DNA of 64,000 nt from Candidatus Sulfopaludibacter sp. SbA3 (GTDB lineage Bacteria > Acidobacteriota > Terriglobia > Bryobacterales > Bryobacteraceae): contig CAMDCN010000004.1 of the NCBI GenBank assembly GCA_945890485.1, positions 62,001-126,000 on the forward strand, read 5' to 3'. The notes under the pieces are model-generated. The model was not told the DNA's origin. It did not search any database and saw only the letters and a list, made by a program, of their open reading frames with translations. How positions within the stretch are numbered: position 1 is the stretch's first letter; every line of letters begins with the position of its first letter. Shown here in pieces: positions 40,210 through 49,810 of the stretch. Both the position numbers and the translations under genes were made by a program.

Positions 40210-41129
40210 TTGTCGATCTCCTCCTGCACCTGCGCCAGTTGCAGCAGCAGTTTCCCGAGAGCCTTCCGATACTCGTCGGCGGGCATCGCCGCCTTCTCGT
40301 ATTTCAACTTGTCGATCTGCCCTTCTATAGTTTCCCGCTGGGCAAGAAGCGCCTGCTTGGCCGGGCTCTTCGCCGCCTGTTGCAAGGAACCAAACCGGAG
40401 CAGAGGCAACTGCCGTGCCAGCAAGCCTTGGCCGTTATCCGGCCCTGGCGCCCGCACGCCCGCTCCCTTCCCGGTGTCTTCGAGCAGCGGATGCTCCGTC
40501 GCCAACCGCTTCTGCGTCTCGTAGAACGCCGTGGTTTTCTTATCGGCGTATTGGAACGCCTCCAGCGCGCTCACGGCCTCGTTCTTATCGGTATCTGCCG
40601 CCGGGTCCCGAAACGCCTCGACGACGAACCGGCCGAACACCGTCGCGTTCTTCTCCGTTCCCGCCCGCGTCGCCGTAATCACAGCCCGGTAGTCCCGCCG
40701 CAGCGGCTCAATCGAAGCGCCGCTCGCCGATGTCGTGTTGATCACCACCTGCCGCCGCGAAGGAACAAATTCCAGTTTCCCGGCGAGTTCGGCCGCCGTC
40801 AGGTCCGGCCCCGGAATGTTGAACTTATAGTCCACCCCGTCGAATGTCCCATGTCCGATTAACGTCATCACCAGCACGTCGTCGGCCTTGGCGCCTTTCA
40901 CCGCCTCATCGATCGCCGCCTCAATCCGCACCTTCGTCGCATTGGTTCCGCTCAAAGTCGTCACCTTGACGTCCGGAGTCGAACGCACCGATTTATCCAG
41001 CTCCATCCCCAAATTCGCAAAGCGCGCCTCGTACTCCGGTTCCCCGCCCAACCCGGCCACCGTGATGTACCACGTCGTCCCCGGCAACAGGCCCGCGCAA
41101 AACGAACCCAATAACAATAGTTTCCTCAA
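40206..41129 (-). CDS. caspase/C13-like (clan CD) protein without catalytic Cys
   Basis: A 307-residue protein with a short N-terminal hydrophobic stretch (LLLLGSFCAGLLPG) and a clan-CD fold: AIDEAVKGAKADDVLVMTLIGHGTFDG keeps the catalytic His (H93). The strand ending in the nucleophile reads QVVINTTSASGASIE, where active relatives have a Cys before SG: here Thr/Thr/Ser (132-134). The C-terminal half is helical and Lys/Gln-rich. It may be an inactive caspase-type scaffold or one using another residue. The start is TTG 41129, chosen because it overlaps the preceding TGA as TTGA and no ATG precedes the domain. Confidence 0.72.
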   Translation of the reverse strand: MRKLLLLGSFCAGLLPGTTWYITVAGLGGEPEYEARFANLGMELDKSVRSTPDVKVTTLSGTNATKVRIEAAIDEAVKGAKADDVLVMTLIGHGTFDGVDYKFNIPGPDLTAAELAGKLEFVPSRRQVVINTTSASGASIEPLRRDYRAVITATRAGTEKNATVFGRFVVEAFRDPAADTDKNEAVSALEAFQYADKKTTAFYETQKRLATEHPLLEDTGKGAGVRAPGPDNGQGLLARQLPLLRFGSLQQAAKSPAKQALLAQRETIEGQIDKLKYEKAAMPADEYRKALGKLLLQLAQVQEEIDK

Positions 41130-43372
41130 ACGGCACCCCACTTCCGCCGCAACATCCATTCCCCGCCGCGCAGCAGAGCCAGCAGCAAGAACACGATCGG
41201 AATATTCCACAAATCCTTCACTTCGCGCGTCGTGATTCCGGCTTCGGAGTAGGTGATCTCCTCCGGCAGTTTGCTGACATTCTGAGGCGTCCAATACTTC
41301 CCGCCCGTCTGCGTGCTCAGCCGTTCCAGCGTCTCCCGGTCCTGCTGCGTATGGAACGCCTCCGTCACGCCGTCTTCCCGGCGGAAGCTCACCGTGTCCC
41401 GGCCCACTTCCTCGCCGGCCCGCGTTGCGTACATCTCCACAAGATACGAACCCGGCTTCTCCGCACCCCACTCGCCCACATACACGCCGGGCGTTACCGG
41501 ATCCGGCTGCAGCGAAACTGTCGCCGCCACGCCCCCCGGCCCACTGATCCGCGCTTCCACGGTGCCATCCGTCGATGGCAGAAACTGCCGATTCCGAACC
41601 TCCGCCCGGAGCGGAATCCGCTGCTCATCGCTGAACACCGTCCGCGGCAGCGCCGCCACCACGCGTCCCGGCGTCGCACCCACCAACCACCGCGACACCT
41701 GCTGCCAGAAGACTTCATGCGACTTATCTTCGAGCGGCTGCGACATCTGCCACCGCCAAGTCCCCGACGTCGCCATCACCGAGGTCCGGCCCCGGCCATA
41801 ATTTTGGATTACCCATAGCGGCAATCGGCCCTTACTCGTCACCGCCTCCGCCAGCACGACCGCACCGGCTTTCAACGTGCCCGGATTCTGATAGTCAGCC
41901 AGATACGGCATTTTCTTCCACCGCTCCACGTTCTTGGCCGGGTCTTCCTCCAGCCGCGCGTAGATGCTGTCCAGCCCCGCCGCCGTCAACGCCACCGTGG
42001 CGCGATCCCGAACAAAGGTAGTCCGCCGTTCGCCCGGATTCACCGGCATCAACTCAACCAACGGACTCGCCCCGTATCCGCCCTCCGCCAGCGTCGTCCG
42101 GCCGCCAAGGAAGAGCAGTCCCCCTCCCCGCCGATCCACGAACTGTTGCAGTAGTTCCACCTGCGTCGGCGTGAAATACCCCGCCTCCACGTTCCCAATG
42201 ATCACCCCTTCAAACCCGAACAGCTCATCTAGCGTCGAAGGAAAGCCACCTTCCAACTCGTTCGGCGTACTAATCCCCTGCCGGTAGATCTTGTTCTGCG
42301 TCGTGCGCAGCAGCGTTACCAGATTGATGGACCGATCCTCTTCCAAGGCCCGGCGAATGAACTTGAACTCCCACCGTGGTTCGCCTTCTAAATAAAGGAT
42401 CCGCGGCTTCCGGCTCTCCACCTGCACCAATCGTGTCAGCGCATTGTTGCCTGGGTTCGTTTCGCCGCCCAGCGTCTGAATGGAAACCTGCACCGTCTTG
42501 GCGCCGGCATTCCCGGCATTGAACAGCAGATTCTCCGTCTGTGGCGTGCCATCGGCGGCGAGCGTCACTTCCTTCGCCGTCAGCGTCTTCCCTTCCTCGC
42601 TCACCACGATCTTCGCCCGCTGCCCGGCATAGCCTTGCTGCTTGAAGCTCACCGTCACGCCCAGCCGCGAATCCGCCAGCGCCCGCGTCGGGGTCTGCAC
42701 ATCAATCAGCGCGACATCCTTTTCCGCCTTCTCTTTGCCGAAACCCACCGTATGCACCGGAAACCGCCGGCTCCGCAGCGTGGCCAGCGTCTGCCGGTCG
42801 ATACCACCCGCCGTATCGCCGCCGTCCGTCATCACCACCAGGGCCCCAATCGGCAAGCTGCCCGACTCGGCCGCGATCTGCGCCAGCCCCTCGCTCAGCC
42901 GGCTCACCGGCGCCTCGCCCGTCAAACCCTTCCAATCGCCGGTCCGCTCAAGCCGCGTACCCATCTTGTAATAGCGCACTTGGAATTTCTTCCCCAGCCC
43001 ATCGGCCAGGCCGGCTTCGAGAGTCTTCTTCATCTCGTCGCGACGCGTGGTCCCGTCTTCGGCCAACCCCATCGACTTCGAATCGTCCAGCAATACAGCC
43101 ACGATATTCTGCTGCGGCTTCAGCGTCGCAATGCTGATGCCCGGTTGCCACAACAGCAGGAGAACCAGCGCAATCATCGTCGATTGCAGCCCCCACAGAA
43201 CCAGCGCCTTCGCCCGCTTGCCATTGTTCCACTTCGTCAGCAGCAGCCATCCCACAATTCCCGCCGCCACCACGCTGGCCAGCGCCCACCACCACACACT
43301 CCATCCCGACTGCAGCACAACGCTGCCCTTCTGGTAAACGGTGAGCGGGTACTTAAACAGGAATTCAAACAT
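41126..43372 (-). CDS. VWA and GATase-like membrane protein
   Basis: A 748-residue membrane protein. Two N-terminal helices (about 28-46 and 59-75) precede a VWA domain with D96-x-S98-x-S100 (VLLDDSKSM). The middle is a DJ-1/GATase-type fold (VIIGNVEAGYF ... QQFVDRRGGGLLFLGGRTTLAEGGYG), and the C-terminal part is beta-rich with a final helix (IPIVFLLLALLRGG). Such proteins occur next to MoxR/VWA clusters, function unknown. It is fused at both ends to neighbours: TAATG with the DUF4159 gene and TTGA with the caspase-like gene. Confidence 0.83.
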   Translation of the reverse strand: MFEFLFKYPLTVYQKGSVVLQSGWSVWWWALASVVAAGIVGWLLLTKWNNGKRAKALVLWGLQSTMIALVLLLLWQPGISIATLKPQQNIVAVLLDDSKSMGLAEDGTTRRDEMKKTLEAGLADGLGKKFQVRYYKMGTRLERTGDWKGLTGEAPVSRLSEGLAQIAAESGSLPIGALVVMTDGGDTAGGIDRQTLATLRSRRFPVHTVGFGKEKAEKDVALIDVQTPTRALADSRLGVTVSFKQQGYAGQRAKIVVSEEGKTLTAKEVTLAADGTPQTENLLFNAGNAGAKTVQVSIQTLGGETNPGNNALTRLVQVESRKPRILYLEGEPRWEFKFIRRALEEDRSINLVTLLRTTQNKIYRQGISTPNELEGGFPSTLDELFGFEGVIIGNVEAGYFTPTQVELLQQFVDRRGGGLLFLGGRTTLAEGGYGASPLVELMPVNPGERRTTFVRDRATVALTAAGLDSIYARLEEDPAKNVERWKKMPYLADYQNPGTLKAGAVVLAEAVTSKGRLPLWVIQNYGRGRTSVMATSGTWRWQMSQPLEDKSHEVFWQQVSRWLVGATPGRVVAALPRTVFSDEQRIPLRAEVRNRQFLPSTDGTVEARISGPGGVAATVSLQPDPVTPGVYVGEWGAEKPGSYLVEMYATRAGEEVGRDTVSFRREDGVTEAFHTQQDRETLERLSTQTGGKYWTPQNVSKLPEEITYSEAGITTREVKDLWNIPIVFLLLALLRGGEWMLRRKWGAV

Positions 43373-44184
43373 TAATGGCTCATCGAGTAAATGATGTAAT
43401 TAATCCCGATCCGGTACGCCAGCGAAGCAAACCGCTCCGGATACTCCGGCGAATCCGCCCACTCCCAGGCATCTCCCAGGTCCATGTTGTGGCAAGCCCC
43501 CACCATCAACCGGCCTTTATCGTCGTAAATCCCTCGCCAGGTATCCTTCACCCCGTCGTACTCGTACGTCTGATCAAACGGATAGTTCACGATGCCCGGC
43601 ACTTGGAACCGTTTATCCAAATCGTAAATCACATGGAAAATCGGATCTTTATCCGGAATGTCCACCATTTCCCGATCCGGAAACACCCGCTTCATCGAAA
43701 GCATGAAAATGTCCCATTCCATCGACCCATGGAAGTCATCCGTCATGATGAAGCCGCCGCGAAGCAGATACTCGCGTAGCTTCTTGCATTGCGCATCGGT
43801 CAAATCCCAATGACCAGGTTCCACCACGTACACCCACGGCCAGTTGAAGATCTCGTCGCTCTCCAGGTCCACCACCTGTTCCGTCGACCGCACATGCAAC
43901 CGGCTCAGCCGGCGAACACCCTGTACAAACTGCCGGTCGGCCTTGGGATAGTCCACTGACCAGGAACCGCGCATCGACCACTGGCGGTCATTGCTGCGCC
44001 AGTTCGGATACCGCAGTCGCGCGAACGCAAACTCCGTCTTCTCGTCCCCGTCCGCGGGCTGCACATCTTCGGTCTCTTGGAACGGCCAGTCCATACCGCG
44101 CCGGAACCGCCGTTGGGCGTACAAAGCGCTCCAGAGCGTAAGCCCTAACAGCAGCGCGATCATTAACGATCGTTTCATCCGCAT
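43372..44184 (-). CDS. DUF4159 protein, exported or membrane-anchored
   Basis: A 270-residue protein that opens the eight-gene operon. The N-terminal helix (MKRSLMIALLLGLTLWSALYAQ) acts as signal or anchor. The body has the DUF4159 features: YPNWRSNDRQW near the start, WVYVVEPGHWDLTDAQCKKLREYLLRGG-like segment at about 118-145, and GGFIMTDDFHGSMEW, which gives a GATase-like fold. Function is not known. Start ATG 44184 or 44178; both are in frame with the same helix. Its TAA shares an A with the next ATG (TAATG). Confidence 0.85.
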   Translation of the reverse strand: MRMKRSLMIALLLGLTLWSALYAQRRFRRGMDWPFQETEDVQPADGDEKTEFAFARLRYPNWRSNDRQWSMRGSWSVDYPKADRQFVQGVRRLSRLHVRSTEQVVDLESDEIFNWPWVYVVEPGHWDLTDAQCKKLREYLLRGGFIMTDDFHGSMEWDIFMLSMKRVFPDREMVDIPDKDPIFHVIYDLDKRFQVPGIVNYPFDQTYEYDGVKDTWRGIYDDKGRLMVGACHNMDLGDAWEWADSPEYPERFASLAYRIGINYIIYSMSH

Positions 44185-44254
44185 TGCAGTATCCCCAGTA
44201 GACGTCTCCGGACCGGTGCAGGTATCGACTTTCCTGCCTAAAGTTTACAAGGCT

Positions 44255-45118
44255 TTACATCGCTGCTAATCCGCGCAAATTCCAGCCGCATATCGTACTC
44301 CCAGCAAACTTATCGCCACCCGGCCCAGCCCAATGCGTCTCAAGCGAGAGCCACCCGCGGTACCCATCATTCCACAGTCCGGCCACCTGCCCCTTCCAGT
44401 CCACGTCGCGAGTACCCACCGGTCCCCACACCGGCTTGTGGCCGTCCATGTGGCAGTCCTTGGCGTGAACGTGAATCACGCGATCCTTCGGCAACAGTCC
44501 ATAGCCGCCCGGAAACGGCGTCTCGCCGGAAACCAGCGCGTTCGCCGGATCCCAGACCAGCATCAGGTTCGGATGTGGTAGCGCATTCAGTGCCTGGGCC
44601 GCCTCGGCCGCCGTCGCGATGTTGCAGGCGTGCTCATTCTCCAGGCCAATAATCAGGTCGTGCTCCGCCGCTCGATCCGCCAACTCTTTCAACGCGGCGA
44701 TCACCGCATCGAAGCACTTCTCCGGCTCCACCGTCCGCCAATAGCTGAACACGCGAATCACTTTCGCGCCCAGGAACTTCGCGATCTTAAACGCATGCTG
44801 CGCCAGCGCCGCTTGGTCATCGATCGTGTACTTGGCGTTGAACATGTCCTGCTGAAACCGGGTGTCCACGTCCGGCGCATTCGGCAGTGTGCATTTCAGA
44901 ATCGGCGAGGCGATCGCGATCACCGTAAAGCCCTTGGCGTCCAACATCGCCTTGGCCTGGGTCAATTCCTCTTCCGTCAGGTCCATGATGTTCTTGCCGA
45001 AGACGACGCGGAGTTCCGCCCCGGTCATGCCAATCGCGGCCATGGCGTCAAGCGCCACGCCCAGATCGGTCGGCGAGAATTCATCGGTGATTGCTGCAAT
45101 TCGGAGTTTGGGTTCCAT
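44255..45118 (-). CDS. sugar phosphate isomerase/epimerase (AP-endonuclease-2 fold)
   Basis: A 287-residue cytoplasmic protein of the xylose-isomerase-like TIM-barrel superfamily. The metal ligands are in IIGLENEHACN (Glu), LVWDPANAL (Asp), VIHVHAKDCH (His) and SLETHW (Glu) in the normal order. Substrate not determined; relatives include inosose and hydroxypyruvate isomerases. It lies nine bases downstream of the YyaL-type gene and 70 bases before the DUF4159 operon start, in the same direction; the gap may hold the operon promoter. Confidence 0.85.
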   Translation of the reverse strand: MEPKLRIAAITDEFSPTDLGVALDAMAAIGMTGAELRVVFGKNIMDLTEEELTQAKAMLDAKGFTVIAIASPILKCTLPNAPDVDTRFQQDMFNAKYTIDDQAALAQHAFKIAKFLGAKVIRVFSYWRTVEPEKCFDAVIAALKELADRAAEHDLIIGLENEHACNIATAAEAAQALNALPHPNLMLVWDPANALVSGETPFPGGYGLLPKDRVIHVHAKDCHMDGHKPVWGPVGTRDVDWKGQVAGLWNDGYRGWLSLETHWAGPGGDKFAGSTICGWNLRGLAAM

Positions 45119-45127
45119 GAGAAATTG

Positions 45128-47185
45128 TTATTGTATCTTCGCGGCCAACGCTTCCGGGGTGGTCACCGGCAAATCGCAGGTAAAGTTTTCGCAGACGTAG
45201 GCGGTCGGTTCCTCTGTCACCATGGCCTGCACGGACGTCGAAGGAAACTCCGCTGACGCCCGTATCACTACCTGATGCGGCGAGAACACCCGGCGGACTA
45301 CTTCCGCAAGCCGCGAATGATCTTCGCCTGCCAACACCACCTGCCGCCCCTTCGCGATCGAATACAGATAGGCGCACAACATCTGCGGCACGCCCGCCGT
45401 CTGCTCCTTCATCCTCTCGCCGAACGCCACAATCGTCCGGTCCGCATGCGCGCGGAAATCGTCCCGCTGCAGCATCGCCGCCAACCGCAGCAGCAACATA
45501 GCCGCCATCGAGTTTCCGCCCGGTTCGGCGCCGTCGTAGTCGTCCTTCAGCCGGAGAATCATCCGTTCGTCGCCGGCCGCCGTCGAAAAGAAACCGCCCG
45601 CCGGATCCGCAAACCGCAGAATCATCTGGTCCGCCAATGTCTCGGCCAATCGCAGATCGGCGAGGTCGAAGGTCGTTTCATAAAGGTCGATCAGCGCCAG
45701 CCCGAAGAAAGCGTAGTCGTCCAGGAAACCGGGAATCGCCGCGTCCCCGCCTCGATACCGCCGCAGCAGCACGCCATCCTTCCATAGATTCCCCACGATG
45801 CAGTCCGCCGCGTGGCGCGCCGCCTCGGCGTAACGCGGTTCGTTTAATACCTGTGCACCCTTGGCGAACGCCGAGATCATCAGCCCGTTCCACGCCGTCA
45901 GAATCTTATCGTCGCAGTGCGGCCGCACTCGTCCGCCGCGTAGCGCCATCAGCGTCTCCGTCGCCTCGGCGATCGCATCGCTCACTTCGTCCACTGGCAC
46001 GTCGAAGTGTTCCGCCGTCTGGCGAATCGACCGTGCGACATACAGGATGTTTTTGCCGGTGAACTCACGGTGCGGATCCTCGTCGACATTCCCCTCCGGC
46101 TTCACGCCGAAGTGGTAGCAGAACCATGCCGCCCGCTGCTCTCCCAGCGCCGCCTCAATCTCCGCCTGCGTCCAAACGTAGAAGGCCCCCTCGGCCTTCT
46201 CCCCGGGCTGCTCCGCGTCCACGACGCTATCGGCGTCCTCAGCCGAATAGAAGCCGCCCGATTCATCCTTCATATCCCGCAAAACGTAGTCCAGCACGTC
46301 TCGCGCTTCAATCGCGAAATTGTTCTCGGCCGTAATCTGAAACGCCTCCAGATACGACACCGCCAACTGCGCTTGGTCATACAGCATCTTCTCGAAATGC
46401 GGCACGAACCAACGCGCATCCACCGAGTACCGATGGAAACCGCCGCCCAACTGATCGTTCATCCCCCCCTGTGACATCTCGTCCAAGGTCTTCGTCACCA
46501 TCTCCAACGCTTCCGGCTCCCCCGCGTGCAGGAAGTACCGCAGCAAAAAATTGAAGATCACCGGGCGCGGAAACTTCGGCGCCCGGCCGAAGCCGCCGAG
46601 CTTCGAGTCGTAGCTCCGCCGGAACTCCGCGAACCCCTTCGCCAGCACCTCCTCGCCCACGCCCTCGGTCCCGGCCACCGCCGCGTGTCGCCCCAACTCC
46701 TCAATCACCGACGTGCCCGACTCTTCAATCTTCGCCCGGTCCCGCGTCCACGCCTCGGCCAAATGCGTCAACACCGCCCGAAAGCTCGGCCGCCCATACT
46801 TGTTCTCCGGTGGGAAATACGTCCCGCCGTAAAACGGCTTCAACTCCGGCGTCAGCCACACCGACATCGGCCATCCGCCGCCGCCCGTCGAAGCCTGCAC
46901 GAACATCATGTAGACGCGGTCCACGTCCGGCCGCTCCTCCCGATCCACCTTCACCGGCACGAAATGCTGATTCAAGATCGCCGCGGTCGTCTCGTTCTCA
47001 AACGACTCTCGCTCCATCACGTGGCACCAGTGGCAGGTGGAATACCCCACCGAAAGGAAGATCGGCTTGTCCTCGCGCTTGGCCTTCTCGAACGCCTCCT
47101 CCCCCCAAGGCAGCCAGTGCACCGGGTTGTGCGCGTGCTGCAACAAATACGGGCTCTGCTCATCGACGAGGCGATTGGTATGCAT
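45128..47185 (-). CDS. thioredoxin-domain protein of the YyaL/DUF255 family
   Basis: A 685-residue protein. The N-terminal thioredoxin-like domain (about 1-170) has [21 protein letters not shown] and the redox-like [11 protein letters not shown] with C51 and C54. The rest (about 180-680) is an (alpha/alpha)6-barrel with [12 protein letters not shown] and [11 protein letters not shown], as in glycosidase-like YyaL and human SPATA20. Its reaction is unknown. It is complete in length for the family. It diverges from the M20 peptidase gene over 25 bases and leads a two-gene unit with the isomerase. Confidence 0.92.
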   Translation of the reverse strand: MHTNRLVDEQSPYLLQHAHNPVHWLPWGEEAFEKAKREDKPIFLSVGYSTCHWCHVMERESFENETTAAILNQHFVPVKVDREERPDVDRVYMMFVQASTGGGGWPMSVWLTPELKPFYGGTYFPPENKYGRPSFRAVLTHLAEAWTRDRAKIEESGTSVIEELGRHAAVAGTEGVGEEVLAKGFAEFRRSYDSKLGGFGRAPKFPRPVIFNFLLRYFLHAGEPEALEMVTKTLDEMSQGGMNDQLGGGFHRYSVDARWFVPHFEKMLYDQAQLAVSYLEAFQITAENNFAIEARDVLDYVLRDMKDESGGFYSAEDADSVVDAEQPGEKAEGAFYVWTQAEIEAALGEQRAAWFCYHFGVKPEGNVDEDPHREFTGKNILYVARSIRQTAEHFDVPVDEVSDAIAEATETLMALRGGRVRPHCDDKILTAWNGLMISAFAKGAQVLNEPRYAEAARHAADCIVGNLWKDGVLLRRYRGGDAAIPGFLDDYAFFGLALIDLYETTFDLADLRLAETLADQMILRFADPAGGFFSTAAGDERMILRLKDDYDGAEPGGNSMAAMLLLRLAAMLQRDDFRAHADRTIVAFGERMKEQTAGVPQMLCAYLYSIAKGRQVVLAGEDHSRLAEVVRRVFSPHQVVIRASAEFPSTSVQAMVTEEPTAYVCENFTCDLPVTTPEALAAKIQ

Positions 47186-47210
47186 CTCCCTTCAGGGTAC
47201 AGTGAAGTCG

Positions 47211-48533
47211 ATGACCCCACTGAACAAGCTAATCGAGTTCCTCCGCATCCCCAGCATCTCGTCCGACCCCACCCACGCCGCGGACGTTCGCCGCGCCGCC
47301 GAATGGGTCGCCGCGGAACTCGCCGTCCTGCCCCATGTCGAGGTCGTCGAAGCCCCCGGCCGCCATCCCCTCGTCTATGCCGAGTCGCTCGCCGCCCCCG
47401 GCAAGCCTACCCTGCTCCTCTACGGCCATTACGACGTCCAGCCGCCCGACCCCCTCGAACTCTGGCACTCGCCCCCGTTTGAACCCGTCATCAAGAACGA
47501 CAACATCTACGCCCGCGGCGCCTGCGACGACAAGGGCCAAACGCTGATCCTCCTCTCCGCCCTCCGCCGGCTGATCGAACGCGATGGCCGCCTCCCCTGC
47601 AACATTAAGGTCCTCATCGAAGGCGAAGAGGAGTCCGGCGGCGAACACATCGAAGCCTACGTCCCCACGCACACAGAAAAACTCGCGGCTGACGCCGCCG
47701 TCATCTGCGACACGGAAATGTTCGCCCCCGGCCTGCCTGCTCTTTGCGTCGGCCTCCGCGGTATCGTCTATGGCGAAATCCACGTGCAAGGCCCCGCGCA
47801 GGACCTTCATAGCGGCGTGTACGGCGGAGTCGCCCCCAACCCGATGATGGCCATGGCGGAGATCTTCACGGCCCTCAAGAACCGCGACGGACTCATCACC
47901 ATTCCCGGCTTCTACGACGCCGTTCGCCCCCCTAGCCCCGAAGAGACCCGCGCTTGGTCCAGCCTCCCGTTCGACTATGAACACTACCGCAAAACCGAAG
48001 TCGGCTCCTCCGAGCTCACTGGCGAACCAGGCCTCAGCGTCTTCGATCGCACGTGGGCCCGTCCAACTTTCGAAGTCCACGGCATCCGCGGCGGCTTCAT
48101 CGGCGAAGGCGCCAAGACCGTCATCCCCGCCGTCGCCGTCGCCAAGGTCAGCTTCCGCCTCGTCCCCGATCAGGACCCCGCCACCATCGTCGACCAGATC
48201 AAGGCTGCCGTCCTCGCCGCGACACCCAAAGGCATCACCGCCGAATTCAAACTCCTCCACGCCGCTCCGGCCTCCAGTGTCGACCCGTCTCACCCGTTGA
48301 TCGCCAAAGCCGCCACCGCGCTCACCCAAACGTTCGGCCGCGAAACCGTCTATATCCGTTCCGGCGGGTCCATCCCCATCGTCGGCCTCTTCCAACAGGC
48401 CCTCGGTATTCCCAGCATCCTGATGGGCTTCGGCCTGCCCGACGACGGCCTCCACTCCCCGAACGAAAAGTTCCACTTGCCCAACTTCCATAAAGGCATC
48501 GACACCGTCGAAACATTCCTACTTTCGCTATGA
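47211..48533 (+). CDS. M20 family dipeptidase/carboxypeptidase
   Basis: A 440-residue zinc exopeptidase. Metal ligands fit M20: H73 and D75 in LLYGHYDVQPPD, D106 in ARGACDDKGQ, E140-E141 in EGEEESGG and the C-terminal His in GLPDDGLHSPNEK. The dimerisation segment IHVQGPAQDLHSGVYGG is preserved. Many relatives hydrolyse dipeptides such as Cys-Gly. The start ATG 47211 precedes the first conserved residues; upstream in-frame codons lie inside the divergent gene. The sulfatase start overlaps its stop as ATGA. Confidence 0.93.
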   Translation: MTPLNKLIEFLRIPSISSDPTHAADVRRAAEWVAAELAVLPHVEVVEAPGRHPLVYAESLAAPGKPTLLLYGHYDVQPPDPLELWHSPPFEPVIKNDNIYARGACDDKGQTLILLSALRRLIERDGRLPCNIKVLIEGEEESGGEHIEAYVPTHTEKLAADAAVICDTEMFAPGLPALCVGLRGIVYGEIHVQGPAQDLHSGVYGGVAPNPMMAMAEIFTALKNRDGLITIPGFYDAVRPPSPEETRAWSSLPFDYEHYRKTEVGSSELTGEPGLSVFDRTWARPTFEVHGIRGGFIGEGAKTVIPAVAVAKVSFRLVPDQDPATIVDQIKAAVLAATPKGITAEFKLLHAAPASSVDPSHPLIAKAATALTQTFGRETVYIRSGGSIPIVGLFQQALGIPSILMGFGLPDDGLHSPNEKFHLPNFHKGIDTVETFLLSL

Positions 48534-49810
48534 ACCGCCGCCAATTCCTCGCCGCCCTCGCGCCCACGCCGCGCCCCAACATCCTCTTCCTCTTCTCCGA
48601 CGACCAACGCTGGGACACTCTCGGCTGCATGGGTAACCGGCTCATCAAGACGCCCCACCTCGACCGCCTGGCCACGCAAGGGACAATCTTTGATCGCGCC
48701 TTCGTCACGACGGCCATCTGCGCCGTCAGCCGCGCCAGCGTCTTCTCCGGCCAGTACGCCCGCCGTCACGGCATCCACAATTTCGCGACGCACTTCGCTC
48801 CGCCGGCGTTCGCTCAAACCTATCCTCAACTCCTCCGCGCCGCCGGCTACCGCACCGGCTTCATTGGCAAGTACGGCGTCGGCAACAAAATGCCGGTAGA
48901 CGCTTTCGATTTCTGGCGCGGCTTCCCCGGCCAAGGCAAATACTTCCCGCAGGGCGAACCCGGCCCGCATCTCACCACCATCATGGGCGACCAGGCCCTC
49001 GACTTCCTCGGCTCCGCCGACGCCCGCCCATGGTGCCTCTCCATCAGCTTCAAGGCTGCGCACGTTCAGGACGAAGATCCCCGCCAGTTCCTGCCCTCCC
49101 CCGAAAGCGCGCATCTCTATGATGGCGTCACCTTTCCCGTTCCCAAGACCGCCGACCCCAAATACTTCGACCAGCTCCCGGAACGCGTTCAAAAAGGCGA
49201 GGCTCGCGCCCGCTGGCACAAGCGTTTCGAAACGCCGGAGAAGTATCAGACCAGCGTCCGCAACTACTACCGCCTCATCAGCGAAATGGACACGCAGATA
49301 GGCCGCATGCTCGAAAAGGTCGATCTCGGCAATACGCTCGTCGTCTTCATGGGAGACAACGGCTTCTACCTCGGCGAACATGGCCTCGCTGGCAAGTGGT
49401 ACCCGCACGAAGAATCCATCCGCGTACCGCTGCTCCTCGCCGGCCCCGGCGTAAAGCGCAATCAGCGGCGCCAGGATTTCGGTCTGAATATCGACGTCGC
49501 ACCCACCATCCTCGCTGCCGCCGGACTCCCCATCCCCGCACAGATGCAGGGCCACGACCTCCGCCGCCCCCAGCGCCGGAAGGAGTTCTTCTACGAGCAC
49601 CTGTTCAAAAACCCCGGCATCCCCCAAACCGAAGGCCTCCGCACCGAGCGCTACAAATACTTCCGCTATATCGAGTCCCAACCGGTCCGCGAGGAGGTCT
49701 ACGACCTCTCCCGCGATCCGCTCGAAGAAAACAACCTAGCAAACACTAACCCGGACCTGCTGGCCAAACTCCGCGCCCACTGCGACCGCCTCCGCGCTAG
49801 CGTCGCTTAA
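48530..49810 (+). CDS. sulfatase family protein with a C-x-V-S-R active-site box
   Basis: A 426-residue arylsulfatase-superfamily member. A twin-arginine-like N-terminus (MNRRQFLAAL) is followed by metal-binding D24-D25 (LFSDDQRWDT). The active-site box is CAVSR (C64-R68) in ICAVSRASVFSGQY, whereas the canonical formylglycine motif is C-x-P-S-R. GDNGFYLGEHGLAGK and the C-terminal YDLSRDPLEENNLA are typical. Substrate is probably a sulfated glycan or steroid. It is translationally coupled to the M20 gene (ATGA), and its last 14 bases overlap the convergent FG-GAP gene. Confidence 0.9.
   Translation: MNRRQFLAALAPTPRPNILFLFSDDQRWDTLGCMGNRLIKTPHLDRLATQGTIFDRAFVTTAICAVSRASVFSGQYARRHGIHNFATHFAPPAFAQTYPQLLRAAGYRTGFIGKYGVGNKMPVDAFDFWRGFPGQGKYFPQGEPGPHLTTIMGDQALDFLGSADARPWCLSISFKAAHVQDEDPRQFLPSPESAHLYDGVTFPVPKTADPKYFDQLPERVQKGEARARWHKRFETPEKYQTSVRNYYRLISEMDTQIGRMLEKVDLGNTLVVFMGDNGFYLGEHGLAGKWYPHEESIRVPLLLAGPGVKRNQRRQDFGLNIDVAPTILAAAGLPIPAQMQGHDLRRPQRRKEFFYEHLFKNPGIPQTEGLRTERYKYFRYIESQPVREEVYDLSRDPLEENNLANTNPDLLAKLRAHCDRLRASVA

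Noticed and set aside
44185-44254. Promoter pair before the DUF4159 operon
   Set aside because: TTGTAA and GATACC on the minus strand are separated by 18 bases but both match poorly, and no other feature supports it.
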